Numbered from the stretch's first letter, positions 23,546 through 32,224 are shown. The stretch: DNA of 64,000 bases from JADFOI01 sp965218935 (GCA_965218935.1 CBDCMH010000011.1:392060-456059); one strand, 5' to 3'. Numbers and translations: made by a program. The notes: generated by a model from the sequence alone, not told the origin.

Positions 23546-25318
23546 TTAGCTCGCGGGTGTTTTCCGGGCGGTCTGCATCGTATAGTCCTGGGGTTCGCCC
23601 GGCACACTGTATTCGTAAGCTCCACGATAAACCACCGGATATTTCCCGGCAAAGTTGTCGTGGGGTGGAGGAGAGGGAACCTCCCATTCGAGGGTGGTGG
23701 CTTGCCAGGGATTGATCTCCGCCTTTTTGCCTTTGAAAAGGCTCCAGAAGAGGTTGACGAGAAAAATCAGCTGGGCAGCGATGGTGATGAAGGCTGCGAT
23801 GGTAATGAAAAGGTGAATCGACGCCAGGGGCTCCAGAAAGTCAAAACCGGTCAGCTCGGCATAACGGCGTGGATTGCCTGCCATGCCCAGAAAATGCATG
23901 GGCGTAAAAATGGCGTAGACGCCGACGAAGGTCAACCCGAAGTGCACCTTTCCCCAGAACTCACTCATCTGCCGGCCGAACATCTTGGAAAACCAATAAT
24001 AGGTACCTCCAAACATTCCAAAAATAGCGGCTACACCCATAATGATGTGAAAATGGGCCACCACAAAGTAGGTGTCGTGCAGATAAATATCGGTTGAAGG
24101 TTGATTCAGGAACAGGCCGCTGACCCCACCCGTGACAAACAGAGAGACAAAACCGACGGCAAATAGCATGGGGGTAGTCAGGCGAACGTTGCCACGCCAC
24201 AAGGTTCCCAGCCAGTTGAAGGTCTTGATGGCGGAGGGGACGGCAATGACGGTCGTCATCAGTGAGAAAAAGATAGCGGTGTAGGGACTCATCCCACTCA
24301 TGAACATGTGGTGTCCCCACACCATAAAGCCCAGTATGCCGATGCCAAACAGTGCGTAAACCATGGCCCGGTATCCGAAAATCGGTTTGCGTGAGAAGGT
24401 GGAGAGAAGCTGGGAAGTAACCCCCATACCGGGAAGAATGGCGATATAGACCTCGGGATGGCCGAAGAACCAGAACAGATGCTGCCAGAGCAAGGGAGAT
24501 CCCCCCTTGTGATCAATCATCTGATCACTGATGACCAGACCCCCGGGAATAAAGAAACTGGTTCCCGCCGAGCGGTCGAGCAGCAACAAAATGCCGGCGG
24601 CCAGCAACACCCCAAAGGCCAGCAGGCCCAAGATGGCGGTCACAAACCAGGACCAGACGGTCAGAGGCATACGCATGAGGGTCATTCCCTCGGCTCGCAT
24701 GTCGATAGTGGTGGTGATGAAGTTCAAGGCTCCCAGTAAGGCGGCCACACAAAAAATGGCGATGCTCACGATCCACAAGGTCTGGCCGGTCCCCAGACCG
24801 GGTCCAGCGATTTCTCCCACCGCACTCAGGGGCGGATAGCCCGTCCATCCCGAGATGGGAGCCCCACCAGTCACGAAAAACGCGGCCAGCAGAACCACCA
24901 GGGCCACAAAAGTAAACCAGAAGGAGAGCATGTTCAGGGTCGGGAAAGCCATATCGTCGGCCCCGATCTGGATGGGCAGAAAGTAGTTTCCAAACCCGCC
25001 CTGGGGAGCCGTGGTCAAGACAAAGAAAACCATAATGGTCCCGTGCATGGTTAAGAAGGAAAGATAAAATTCCGGCGTCATCACGCCGCCGGGAGCTCCT
25101 GTTGGGAAAAAAGTTTCCAGCAAGGGAATCTCCGTACCCGGCCAAACCAGGTTGAAACGGATGAAAATCGACAGGATCATCCCCACCACAACCGAGAAGA
25201 GGGCCAAGAAGAAATATTGAATGCCGATGACCTTATGATCCAGGCTAAAAATCCACTTTCGAATGAAGCCTGTGGGGGCTTCATGGACGGCATGGCTGGT
25301 CTGAGCGGCATCTGCCAT
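23546..25318 (-). CDS. Cytochrome c oxidase subunit I (A-type haem-copper oxidase)
   Basis: A 590-residue catalytic subunit with about 12 transmembrane helices. The start is taken at ATG 25318 (MADAAQ) after AAGGAG; the open frame runs 25 codons further but without a site. Key motifs: the Cu-B and cross-link region WFFGHPEVYIAILPGMG (the Glu of HPEVY marks an A1-type D channel), VWGHHMF, and HDTYFVVAHFHIIMG with the haem ligands. It reduces oxygen to water and pumps protons in the inner membrane. Confidence 0.95.
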   Translation of the reverse strand: MADAAQTSHAVHEAPTGFIRKWIFSLDHKVIGIQYFFLALFSVVVGMILSIFIRFNLVWPGTEIPLLETFFPTGAPGGVMTPEFYLSFLTMHGTIMVFFVLTTAPQGGFGNYFLPIQIGADDMAFPTLNMLSFWFTFVALVVLLAAFFVTGGAPISGWTGYPPLSAVGEIAGPGLGTGQTLWIVSIAIFCVAALLGALNFITTTIDMRAEGMTLMRMPLTVWSWFVTAILGLLAFGVLLAAGILLLLDRSAGTSFFIPGGLVISDQMIDHKGGSPLLWQHLFWFFGHPEVYIAILPGMGVTSQLLSTFSRKPIFGYRAMVYALFGIGILGFMVWGHHMFMSGMSPYTAIFFSLMTTVIAVPSAIKTFNWLGTLWRGNVRLTTPMLFAVGFVSLFVTGGVSGLFLNQPSTDIYLHDTYFVVAHFHIIMGVAAIFGMFGGTYYWFSKMFGRQMSEFWGKVHFGLTFVGVYAIFTPMHFLGMAGNPRRYAELTGFDFLEPLASIHLFITIAAFITIAAQLIFLVNLFWSLFKGKKAEINPWQATTLEWEVPSPPPHDNFAGKYPVVYRGAYEYSVPGEPQDYTMQTARKTPAS

Positions 25319-25334
25319 GTTCACATTCTCCTTC

Positions 25335-26147
25335 TTAAAATTCAGACTGGTCTTCCAGCCAGTCGGTGTAACCTTGATCCGACAGCACGTCAAGGAAGCT
25401 CCTCATGCGATGATGACCCAAGCCACAGAGCTCAGAGCAGGCGATCTCATACTTTCCCGTCTTGGTGGCCGTGAATCGAAGGGGAATCATCATTCCCGGT
25501 ACCGTGTCCTGCTTGAGCCGCAACTCTCGCACCGAAAAGTTGTGGGTGACGTCTTTGGAGCGCAGGATCAATTCAATGGGACGGTTCACGGGAACTGCCA
25601 TAGTGGGAACGACCAAGTCATCTTCCGCAGCTGGATCTTCCCCGTCCAACCCCAGGGGGTTTCCTCCTGAATCGTCGATCAGTTCCGGCTGGATTCTCCC
25701 AAACTGCCCGTCGGGCCCGGAATAACGGATGTTCCAGGCAAATTGCTGTGCGGTGACTTCAATTTGAATGGCATCCTCGGGGGTGGCGTGAACGTAGAGA
25801 TCGAGCCAGACCCCATATCCCACTAGAACCATGACAAAAAACAACACCGTGGTGGCCGCAGTCCAGGCAACCTCTATTTTGTCGCTTCCGTGGTAGTAGT
25901 AAGCGGTCTGGCCCGGCCGTTCCCGATATCGCAACACCAGATATCCCAGAGCCACTTGGGCCAGGATAAAGACCACTGCGGTCACCATCAGGGTGTTGAA
26001 AAACTGTGCGTCTACAATCGTCCCGTGAGCCGAAGCGGATTCGGGAAACCACTGTCCGCTCGCCAGCTCAAGCATTTCAGGGACGAGGTCGGTAAACAGA
26101 ATCACAGTGATCAGGGTAATAATCCAAATGGTGATCGCCAGTAGCAT
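25335..26147 (-). CDS. Cytochrome c oxidase subunit II
   Basis: A 270-residue subunit with two or three N-terminal transmembrane helices and a periplasmic cupredoxin domain with the CuA site CSELCGLGHHRM plus the upstream His of DVTHNFSV. The aromatic path VTAQQFAWNIRYSG is present. No fused cytochrome c domain follows, so the oxidase needs a separate cytochrome c or copper donor. First gene of the oxidase operon; GGGGGAGA precedes the ATG and a good promoter lies 54 bases upstream. Confidence 0.95.
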   Translation of the reverse strand: MLLAITIWIITLITVILFTDLVPEMLELASGQWFPESASAHGTIVDAQFFNTLMVTAVVFILAQVALGYLVLRYRERPGQTAYYYHGSDKIEVAWTAATTVLFFVMVLVGYGVWLDLYVHATPEDAIQIEVTAQQFAWNIRYSGPDGQFGRIQPELIDDSGGNPLGLDGEDPAAEDDLVVPTMAVPVNRPIELILRSKDVTHNFSVRELRLKQDTVPGMMIPLRFTATKTGKYEIACSELCGLGHHRMRSFLDVLSDQGYTDWLEDQSEF

Positions 26148-26200
26148 GAGTTTATTCTCTCCCCCTTTTTTGAGAGCCCCCTCAAAAAAAATCGCTTGCT

Positions 26201-26228
26201 ATTGTACCAACAAAAAATCAATTTTCAA
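26201..26228 (-). promoter_or_regulatory. Sigma-70-type promoter of the cytochrome oxidase operon
   Basis: On the minus strand TTGAAA (26223-26228) and TACAAT (26201-26206) are separated by 16 bases. The leader of about 45 bases before the subunit II gene is rich in A and T. Confidence 0.65.
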
Positions 26229-26247
26229 CGGGTAGGGCGGATTTACT

Positions 26248-26418
26248 TCAGGAACCGACGGCTTGACCACAATTTCGGCAATGGATTCGCCTTTTGGCGT
26301 TGAGTGTTCCACACCCCGGACAGCGGTTGTACATGGAGCGGGCAAAAACCTGAGTGACGAAGGCACTGAAGATGAGAATGGCGGCTACCAGTAAAAATCC
26401 AAGGATTGTCTCTCCCAT
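26248..26418 (-). CDS. Small membrane-anchored zinc-ribbon protein
   Basis: A 56-residue ORF. One N-terminal transmembrane helix (ILGFLLVAAILIFSAFVTQV) is followed by a short treble-clef zinc ribbon with CPGCG and CRNCG. The four cysteines and the spacing make it a credible coding sequence, although the ribosome binding site is weak. It ends 20 bases before the -35 box of the oxidase operon and is divergent from dgt. A link to oxidase assembly is only suggested by position. Confidence 0.6.
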   Translation of the reverse strand: MGETILGFLLVAAILIFSAFVTQVFARSMYNRCPGCGTLNAKRRIHCRNCGQAVGS

Positions 26419-26431
26419 GAGCACCCCGACT

Positions 26432-26460
26432 GAGAGTTCGGGGCCAGTCCCCGAACTCTC
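26432..26460. terminator. Perfect 12-bp hairpin between divergent genes
   Basis: GAGAGTTCGGGG pairs fully with CCCCGAACTCTC around a five-base loop. It lies between the divergent zinc-ribbon and dgt genes, so it is more likely a regulatory structure or insulator than a terminator. There is no T run. Confidence 0.4.
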
Positions 26461-26481
26461 TACGCATAATACCGGCTAGTA

Positions 26482-26487
26482 TATAAT
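26482..26487 (+). promoter_or_regulatory. -10 box for dgt
   Basis: A perfect TATAAT ends eight bases before the ATG at 26495. Transcription would start at or next to the start codon, giving a leaderless mRNA. No clear -35 is seen. Confidence 0.5.
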
Positions 26488-26494
26488 CATTTGA

Positions 26495-27613
26495 ATGAGG
26501 CTGGCCCCCTACGCCATGCGAGATGAATTGACGGAAGGGAGGCGCTATCCTGAGAAGCCCCATCCCTATCGATCCGAATATCAGCGAGATCGCGACCGCA
26601 TTGTTCACAGTAAGGCCTTTCGCAGGCTGGAGAATAAGACCCAGGTTTTTGACCCCGATTACTCGGACCATTTCCGCAACCGATTGACCCACACCATCGA
26701 GGTCAGCCAGATTACCCGGACCGTCAGTGAAGCGCTTGAGTTGAACACCGATCTCTGCGAAGTTCTGGCTCTGAGTCACGACATTGGGCATCCACCCTTT
26801 AGTCATGAGGGGGAAAGGGTGTTGGATCGATTGATGAGGAACTACGGTTCCGGGTTCGATCACAACCTCCATTCCCTGCGGATTGTTGAAGATTTCGAAG
26901 AAAAATACATTTCCTTTCGGGGTCTCAACCTGACCTTTGAGGTTCGCGAAGGGATTGTCAAACACAGTCGAGATTTGGCGGAAGACGAGGAGTCCAACGT
27001 CGATCTCAGCGAGTACCGGCTGGGGGAGCGTCCTCCACTGGAGGCTCAAGTCATCGATCTTGCCGATGAAATCGCCTATAACACCGCCGACCTGGATGAT
27101 GGCTACGATTCAGGGCTGTTGAGTGTGGAGCAGATGGTTGAGCAAATGGAACTCTTTCAGTCGCTCCATCAAAAGGTTGAGGCAGAGTACCCGGAGGCGG
27201 CTGAAAAACTGAGGGTCAGTGAGACGGTAAGAAGAGTGATCGATGTTCTAGTAACGAGTCTGGTATCCCAAACCCGCCGAGCTCTTGAGACCCATGGGGT
27301 CCACTCTGTGAAGGAAGTCCGCCAGTTCCCGAGCCGGATTCTCGGTTTGGAGGATCACATCGCCTCTCAGAATCGTGAGTTGAAGGATTTTCTCCATCGA
27401 AACCTTTATAATCATGAGGTGATGAGGCAGGCCCGGGAGAAAGCCCAACGTCTCCTCGAAGAATTGTTCCGATACTATTCGGAGAATCCCCAAAGGCTTC
27501 CCGAAGGCCACTTCTCCCGCATCGACATTTTGGGCCCTGAGCGCGTGGTTTGTGACTATATTGCGGGAATGACGGACAAGTATGCCCAGGCGAAGTATGA
27601 ACTCATTGAGTAG
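26495..27613 (+). CDS. dgt: dGTP triphosphohydrolase-like HD-domain protein
   Basis: A 372-residue deoxynucleotide triphosphohydrolase of the shorter Dgt class. The N-terminal region shows RDRDRIVHSKAFRRLENKTQ, then FRNRLTHTIEVSQITRT with the first His, and the HD pair in LSHDIGHPPFSHEGE, followed by VIDLADEIAYNTADLDD. All metal ligands are present. It lacks the inserts of E. coli Dgt, so its exact dNTP preference is unclear. A later ATG (26516) is possible; no ribosome binding site is visible for either. Confidence 0.88.
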   Translation: MRLAPYAMRDELTEGRRYPEKPHPYRSEYQRDRDRIVHSKAFRRLENKTQVFDPDYSDHFRNRLTHTIEVSQITRTVSEALELNTDLCEVLALSHDIGHPPFSHEGERVLDRLMRNYGSGFDHNLHSLRIVEDFEEKYISFRGLNLTFEVREGIVKHSRDLAEDEESNVDLSEYRLGERPPLEAQVIDLADEIAYNTADLDDGYDSGLLSVEQMVEQMELFQSLHQKVEAEYPEAAEKLRVSETVRRVIDVLVTSLVSQTRRALETHGVHSVKEVRQFPSRILGLEDHIASQNRELKDFLHRNLYNHEVMRQAREKAQRLLEELFRYYSENPQRLPEGHFSRIDILGPERVVCDYIAGMTDKYAQAKYELIE

Positions 27614-27639
27614 TAAGAATGCAAAGCCTGGATCTCGTG

Positions 27640-27669
27640 TTGACAACCCGAATTGATGTGAGGTACATT
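27640..27669 (+). promoter_or_regulatory. Promoter for the yceD-rpmF-fab operon
   Basis: A perfect TTGACA (27640-27645), then 18 bases, then TACATT (27664-27669). It lies between dgt and yceD, about 40 bases before the ATG. Confidence 0.55.
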
Positions 27670-27709
27670 CATCGTTCTTTCTTGAGAGAATAACCCCTTT
27701 AAAGGCACT

Positions 27710-28252
27710 ATGTTTGTGGACATTAATGAACTCAGGGAGCGGAACGAGCCCCTTCTCCTGGTGAAGGACTTTGGTGAGGAAGAACTCAAAATCGATCACC
27801 CCATCAGTGCCTTACAACATCCTGCTCATTCGGAGGTGAAGATTTGGTTGTGGGGGGAGCGTGTGTGTGTGGAGGGCAAACTGGGAGCTGATCTGGTGCT
27901 GACTTGCTCGCGCTGCTTGAAGCCCTTTGCCCGAAAGATTCAGAAGGGTTTTGAGTTGGAATATCGGCCTGACCCCGTGGTCGAGACTGAAGGAGAGGAC
28001 TTCGGCTTGACCTACACAGATTTGGAGATCGGCTTTTATCGAGAGGATCGATTGGATGTTCGAGCCGTCATCTCAGAACAGATCGTTTTGGAAATTCCCA
28101 TGAAACCCGTCTGCCAGGAGGCCTGTAAAGGTCTGTGCGATCAGTGCGGCGCCGATCTCAACGAGGATCCATGCAACTGCCAACCGCGGAGTATCGACCC
28201 CCGACTTGAGGCTCTGTTAGAAGTCAAGAAGAGAATGGGCGAGAAGCGATAA
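27710..28252 (+). CDS. yceD: YceD/DUF177 family protein (23S rRNA accumulation)
   Basis: A 180-residue protein of the family required for 23S rRNA accumulation. It shows the conserved LTCSRCLKPF motif in the centre and the C-terminal Cys-rich segment ACKGLCDQCGADLNEDPCNC, which may bind zinc. It lies directly upstream of rpmF, as in very many bacteria, and opens the fatty-acid gene cluster. Confidence 0.9.
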   Translation: MFVDINELRERNEPLLLVKDFGEEELKIDHPISALQHPAHSEVKIWLWGERVCVEGKLGADLVLTCSRCLKPFARKIQKGFELEYRPDPVVETEGEDFGLTYTDLEIGFYREDRLDVRAVISEQIVLEIPMKPVCQEACKGLCDQCGADLNEDPCNCQPRSIDPRLEALLEVKKRMGEKR

Positions 28253-28279
28253 TTAGAGGATACTATTAGAGGACGCTAA

Positions 28280-28462
28280 ATGCCCAATCCCAAGAGAAGA
28301 CATTCCAAATCCCGTAGGGGAAAGCGACGAGCCCATGATTTTTTGACCACCCCGAATCTCTCAACTTGCAGCCACTGTGGGTCTCCCGTACTGCCCCACA
28401 GAGTCTGTCCCAATTGCGGTTATTACAAGGATAAGCAGGTGATTGAAGTCGAGGAGGTATAG
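28280..28462 (+). CDS. rpmF: 50S ribosomal protein L32
   Basis: A 60-residue ribosomal protein. The N-terminus is MPNPKRRHSKSRRGKRRAHD, and the zinc-binding cysteines are CSHCG and CPNCGYY. It follows yceD after 27 bases. Its stop codon is two bases from a MITE, which separates it from fabD. Confidence 0.97.
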   Translation: MPNPKRRHSKSRRGKRRAHDFLTTPNLSTCSHCGSPVLPHRVCPNCGYYKDKQVIEVEEV

Positions 28463-28463
28463 T

Positions 28464-28611
28464 CAGCCCGGACTATGCATAAATTCTTTACTGCAGTAAC
28501 GAAATCATCCGCCCTGACTGCGCGACCCGCAAACGCGGGTGCCCCCCGCGGGCCTTGTCAGCTCGGCGGTTTCGTCGCTTCGTGACAAGAACCTATGCAT
28601 GATCCGGGCTA
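28464..28611. mobile_element. MITE-like element, subfamily A (148 bp)
   Basis: The left end is CAGCCCGGACTATGCATAAA, with the first T of the TIR changed to C. The right end reads, inverted, TAGCCCGGATCATGCATAGG. The core CGACCCGCAAACGCGGGT is a GC-rich hairpin. It sits between rpmF and fabD, genes that are usually adjacent or linked through plsX/fabH. Confidence 0.78.
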
Positions 28612-28627
28612 GTGCCTTCGTGTTGTC

Positions 28628-29551
28628 GTGATCGCTTTCGTCTTCCCAGGCCAGGGTTCGCAGTACAGTGGAATGGGGAGGGACGTGGCCGCGGAGTTCC
28701 CCGAAGCTCGAGAGGTTTTTGCCCGGGCAGACGGGGTCCTTGGTTTTCCTCTCAGCCGGCTTTGTTTTGAAGGGTCCGAAGAAGAGCTTCAACTGACTGA
28801 GACCACTCAACCTGCCGTGCTGACGACTTCCGTCGCTCTCTTTAGAATCCTTGAAAGGCAGAAAACATTGCCTGATTTCGTAGCGGGACACAGTCTGGGA
28901 GAGTATTCTGCGCTTGTGGCCGCCGGCGGACTCGATTTCGAGGATGCTGTCCGCCTGGTTCACCAAAGAGGTCGCTTCATGCAGGAAGCGGTGCCTGTTG
29001 GGGAAGGAGCTATGGCAGCAGTTCTGGGTTTGGAAAGAAACGTCGTAGAGAGTATCTGCCAAGAGGCGGCTCAAGGCGAGGTGGTTTCTCCGGCCAACAT
29101 CAATTCTGCCGATCAGATTGTGATTTCCGGCCACCGCCAAGCCGTGGAGCGAGCCGGTGATCTGGCCCGAGAGAGAGGAGCCCGGAAAGTGCTCTCACTG
29201 GCCGTGAGTGCTCCCTTTCACTGCGCATTGATGAAGCCCGCCGAGAAGCGTCTTTCCGAAGTCCTCCGGAATATTACCTGCCATGACCTCAAGATTCCGC
29301 TGGTGAATAACGTCGAAGCCCGAGAAGTGACCCAAGGGGAGGAAGCACGTCAGGGGTTAGTGAAACAGGTTTCCGCTGCCGTGCTCTGGTACGATTGTGT
29401 TCAACAGATGGTCCGAGCCGGTGTGTCGACTTTTGTCGAGGTGGGACCGGGTAAGGCGCTCAAGGGCCTCATCCGGAGAATCGCCCCTTCCGTTCAAACT
29501 GTAAGCATTGAAAATCGAGAACAATTGGAAGCCTATGCACGACTTTTCTAG
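28628..29551 (+). CDS. fabD: Malonyl-CoA:ACP transacylase
   Basis: A 307-residue enzyme that loads malonate onto acyl carrier protein. It starts at GTG 28628 (VIAFVFPGQGSQ). The active-site Ser lies in AGHSLGEYSAL and the malonyl-binding residues include GRFMQEA. The Asn/His region VSAPFHCALM is intact. Its end overlaps the start of fabG by 17 bases. The gene begins 17 bases after a MITE, so the element may influence its expression. Confidence 0.96.
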   Translation: MIAFVFPGQGSQYSGMGRDVAAEFPEAREVFARADGVLGFPLSRLCFEGSEEELQLTETTQPAVLTTSVALFRILERQKTLPDFVAGHSLGEYSALVAAGGLDFEDAVRLVHQRGRFMQEAVPVGEGAMAAVLGLERNVVESICQEAAQGEVVSPANINSADQIVISGHRQAVERAGDLARERGARKVLSLAVSAPFHCALMKPAEKRLSEVLRNITCHDLKIPLVNNVEAREVTQGEEARQGLVKQVSAAVLWYDCVQQMVRAGVSTFVEVGPGKALKGLIRRIAPSVQTVSIENREQLEAYARLF

Positions 29552-30278
29552 CCAGGTTGTGCTGGTGACGGGCGCATCACGGGGAATCGGTCGAAAGGTG
29601 GCCGAGGAGTTCGCTTCTCACGGAGCCTATGTCGTGATGGCGAGCCGGTCCCAGGCCCATATCGAAGCCGCCGCCCAGGAAATCCGCGAAAAGGGCGGAA
29701 AAGCGCTGGCGGTGGCGATGGATGTGGGGCAGCAGGATCAAGTCCAAAGTGCGCTCTCGCACATCGGGGAGAGTGTTGAAAAGGTGGATATTTTGGTCAA
29801 CAATGCCGGTGTAGCCCGGGACAATCTGATTCTTCGAATGAAGGAAGAGGAGTGGCGCCAGGTACTGAGCACCAACCTGGATGGTCTTTTCTATGTGACT
29901 CGCCAGGTGGTAGCGGGAATGGTTCGCCGCCGCTTTGGCAGGGTGATCAACATCACTTCAGTGGTGGCCCAGATGGGCAACCCTGGGCAGGTGAATTATG
30001 CCAGCAGCAAAGCGGGAATCATCGGATTTACCAAGGCCCTGGCACGAGAAGTGGCTTCCCGCAACATTACCGTTAATGCGATTGCTCCGGGGTTTATTGA
30101 GACCGATTTGACGGCTGAGATGGGACCCAAGATGAAGGAGGAACTCCAGAAAAGCATTCCTCTGAAAAGGCTGGGAGGTGTCGAGGATGTCGCCTATGGG
30201 GTCCTTTTCCTGGCTTCAGAAGAGGCTGGATATGTCACGGGGCATGTGCTAAATATAAACGGCGGAATGTATATGTAA
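29535..30278 (+). CDS. fabG: 3-oxoacyl-ACP reductase
   Basis: A 247-residue NADPH-dependent SDR. The start is taken at ATG 29535, inside the end of fabD, because SDR homology begins there. The cofactor loop is VTGASRGIGRK, and LVNNAG, the Ser of ITSV and the YASSK dyad are all present. The C-terminus GHVLNINGGMYM is typical of FabG. It is 26 bases before acpP. Confidence 0.96.
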   Translation: MHDFSSQVVLVTGASRGIGRKVAEEFASHGAYVVMASRSQAHIEAAAQEIREKGGKALAVAMDVGQQDQVQSALSHIGESVEKVDILVNNAGVARDNLILRMKEEEWRQVLSTNLDGLFYVTRQVVAGMVRRRFGRVINITSVVAQMGNPGQVNYASSKAGIIGFTKALAREVASRNITVNAIAPGFIETDLTAEMGPKMKEELQKSIPLKRLGGVEDVAYGVLFLASEEAGYVTGHVLNINGGMYM

Positions 30279-30304
30279 CCGTCGCAAAAGCGAATGGAGG
30301 AGAA

Positions 30305-30541
30305 ATGGCATCAGTAGAGGAAAGCGTGAAAACGATCATCGTGGATCAGCTGGGGGCTAATGAACCTGATGTAACCCCCGATGCTCATTTTGTAGATGAC
30401 CTTGGAGCGGACTCGTTGGATACGGTTGAGTTGGTGATGAAATTTGAAGAGGACTTCGATATCGAGATTCCCGACGAGGATGCAGAAAAGATTCAAACCG
30501 TGCAAGACGCCGTCGATTATATCAACGCCCATCAGAAATAA
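30305..30541 (+). CDS. acpP: Acyl carrier protein
   Basis: A 78-residue acidic carrier. The phosphopantetheine-attachment Ser lies in DDLGADSLDTVELVM. A GGAGGAGAA-type ribosome binding site precedes the ATG. It sits between fabG and fabF in the standard order. Confidence 0.98.
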   Translation: MASVEESVKTIIVDQLGANEPDVTPDAHFVDDLGADSLDTVELVMKFEEDFDIEIPDEDAEKIQTVQDAVDYINAHQK

Positions 30542-30556
30542 CTTCTGGAGTCCATC

Positions 30557-31795
30557 TTGACAAGAAGGGTCGTGCTGACAGGCGTAGGGCTGGTTTCAGC
30601 CTTGGGTCTGGACACGAAAAGTACGTGGAGTGGTCTGCTAGAGGGCAGGAGTGGAGTGGGCCCCATCACTCATTTTGACGCCAGTGACTTCTCCGCCAGA
30701 ATTGCCGCCGAAGTCAAGAACATCGATCCGCTGGCATACGTGGACACCAAGAATGCGCGCAAGATGGACCTGTTCATTCTTTACGCCATTGCGGCCAGCG
30801 ATGTTGCTGTTGTCGATGCCTGCTTGAGCGTCACCAAGGAAAATGCGGAGAGGATCGGAGTCTATATCGGTTCCGGCATCGGAGGATTCGGTACTATTGA
30901 AGCTCAACATACGAATTTTCTGAACAAGGGTCCCCGAAAAATCTCTCCATTCTTCATTCCAGCCAGCATCGGTAACCTGGCCACAGGGCAGGTTTCGATT
31001 CGGTTTGGGACCACCGGTCCCAATTCCGCGACTTGTACTGCCTGTTCAGCGGGTTGCCACGCCATTGGCGACTCTTTCAAGATCATCGAGCGCGGTGCAG
31101 CCGATGTGATGATCGCAGGGGGTTCGGAAGCGGCCATTACTCCCATGGGAGTGGGAGGGTTTGCGGCCATGAGGGCTCTCTCCACTCGCAATGAAGAACC
31201 GGAGAAGGCCAGTCGACCCTTCGACCGCGATCGCGACGGGTTTGTGATCGGTGAGGGTGCAGGTATTGTTATTTTAGAGGAGTTGGAGCACGCCCGCCGG
31301 AGAGACGCTCGGATTCTTGCCGAGATCGTGGGTTATGGCATGAGCGGGGACGCTTATCACATCACCGCTCCTCCGGAGGAGGGTTCCGGGGCGGTTCGGG
31401 TCCTCAAAGCCACTCTTGAAGACGCTGGTGTGGATCCCACCGAGGTCGATTACATCAATGCCCATGGGACCAGTACTCCACCCAATGACCGCATCGAGAC
31501 GAGAGCTATCAAGACTGTTTTCTCCGACCACGCTTACAAGCTGGCCATCAGCTCTACCAAGTCGATGACCGGTCACCTTCTGGGCGCCGCCGGTGGATTG
31601 GAAGGAGGGATCACCGCTCTTGCCATCCATCATCAAACCATTCCTCCTACCATCAACCTGGAAAACCCGGATCCCGACTGTGACCTGGACTATGTTCCCG
31701 GTAAGGCGCGGAAGGCAGAGATTCGCTATGCCCTGTCCAGCTCATTCGGGTTCGGGGGCACCAACGCCTGCATTCTGCTCAAGAGATACCCGTAA
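30557..31795 (+). CDS. fabF: 3-oxoacyl-ACP synthase II
   Basis: A 412-residue condensing enzyme. The start is TTG 30557, behind CTGGAG. The active-site Cys lies in TCTACSAGCHAIGDS, the His residues in NAHGTSTPPND and STKSMTGHLLGAAGG. It is last in the yceD-rpmF-fabD-fabG-acpP-fabF run; no plsX or fabH lies in the window. Two repeat elements follow directly after its stop. Confidence 0.96.
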   Translation: MTRRVVLTGVGLVSALGLDTKSTWSGLLEGRSGVGPITHFDASDFSARIAAEVKNIDPLAYVDTKNARKMDLFILYAIAASDVAVVDACLSVTKENAERIGVYIGSGIGGFGTIEAQHTNFLNKGPRKISPFFIPASIGNLATGQVSIRFGTTGPNSATCTACSAGCHAIGDSFKIIERGAADVMIAGGSEAAITPMGVGGFAAMRALSTRNEEPEKASRPFDRDRDGFVIGEGAGIVILEELEHARRRDARILAEIVGYGMSGDAYHITAPPEEGSGAVRVLKATLEDAGVDPTEVDYINAHGTSTPPNDRIETRAIKTVFSDHAYKLAISSTKSMTGHLLGAAGGLEGGITALAIHHQTIPPTINLENPDPDCDLDYVPGKARKAEIRYALSSSFGFGGTNACILLKRYP

Positions 31796-31798
31796 CAC

Positions 31799-32024
31799 TA
31801 GTGTCTCGTCCCAGGAATACCATGACATTTGCTGATGGGTCTTGCGACGAGCGACGCAGAGATCGCCCGCAACCCCCATCAGCCCGAAGGGTGGTGGCGG
31901 GACGGCATCGATTTCTTTGTCGCTCCTCTTCCACGATGCACGGACATCGCGTCGTCGTTGCTTCGCGAACTCGACGCCGTCGCGCTCGCCACAAGTGTCA
32001 TGGTATTCCTGGGACGAGACACTA
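31799..32024. mobile_element. TA-flanked element with 29-bp perfect TIRs (226 bp)
   Basis: The ends 31799-31827 and 31996-32024 are perfect inverted copies starting TAGTGTCTCGTCCCAGGAAT. The interior could encode a peptide fragment (SDAEIARNPHQPEGWWRDG), perhaps a relic of a captured gene. It has no transposase, so it is a non-autonomous element distinct from the TAGCCCGG family. It shares its last TA with the following MITE. Confidence 0.8.
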
Positions 32025-32206
32025 GCCCGGATTATGCATAAATTCTCTACTGCAGCGCCGAAATCATCCGCCCTGCCTGCATTCCACTCGGTCGGCCTCC
32101 TCAACGTACTGTAGGGAGTACGTTGGCAGTAGCCTCCCGTCGTGCGCCTTGCCAGGTCGGCGCTTTCGTTGCTTCGTGACGAGAACATATGCATAATTCG
32201 GGTTTA
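32023..32206. mobile_element. MITE-like element, subfamily A (184 bp)
   Basis: It starts TAGCCCGGATTATGCATAAA and ends with the inverted counterpart (…TATGCATAATTCGGGTTTA). It keeps the CTCTACTGCAGCGCCGAAAT sub-terminal block and the AACGTACTGTAGGG/AGTACGTT hairpin. It is directly joined to the previous element through a shared TA. The extended -10 of pgpH lies ten bases after its right end. Confidence 0.8.
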
Positions 32207-32215
32207 GGCGGATTG

Positions 32216-32224
32216 TGGTATAAT
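32216..32224 (+). promoter_or_regulatory. Extended -10 promoter for pgpH
   Basis: TGGTATAAT is a full TGn-TATAAT. The expected -35 region falls within the right end of the MITE. The leader to the ATG at 32349 is about 118 bases long; it contains no other feature that I can identify. Confidence 0.55.

Noticed and set aside
26495..27049. Minus-strand frame of 268 codons from 27049 over dgt
   Set aside because: It is a shadow of dgt; only the small zinc-ribbon ORF in another frame at 26248-26418 has coding features.
31829..32041. Possible 70-codon gene in the TA-flanked element
   Set aside because: It runs into the terminal repeat and has no ribosome binding site; at best a coding relic.
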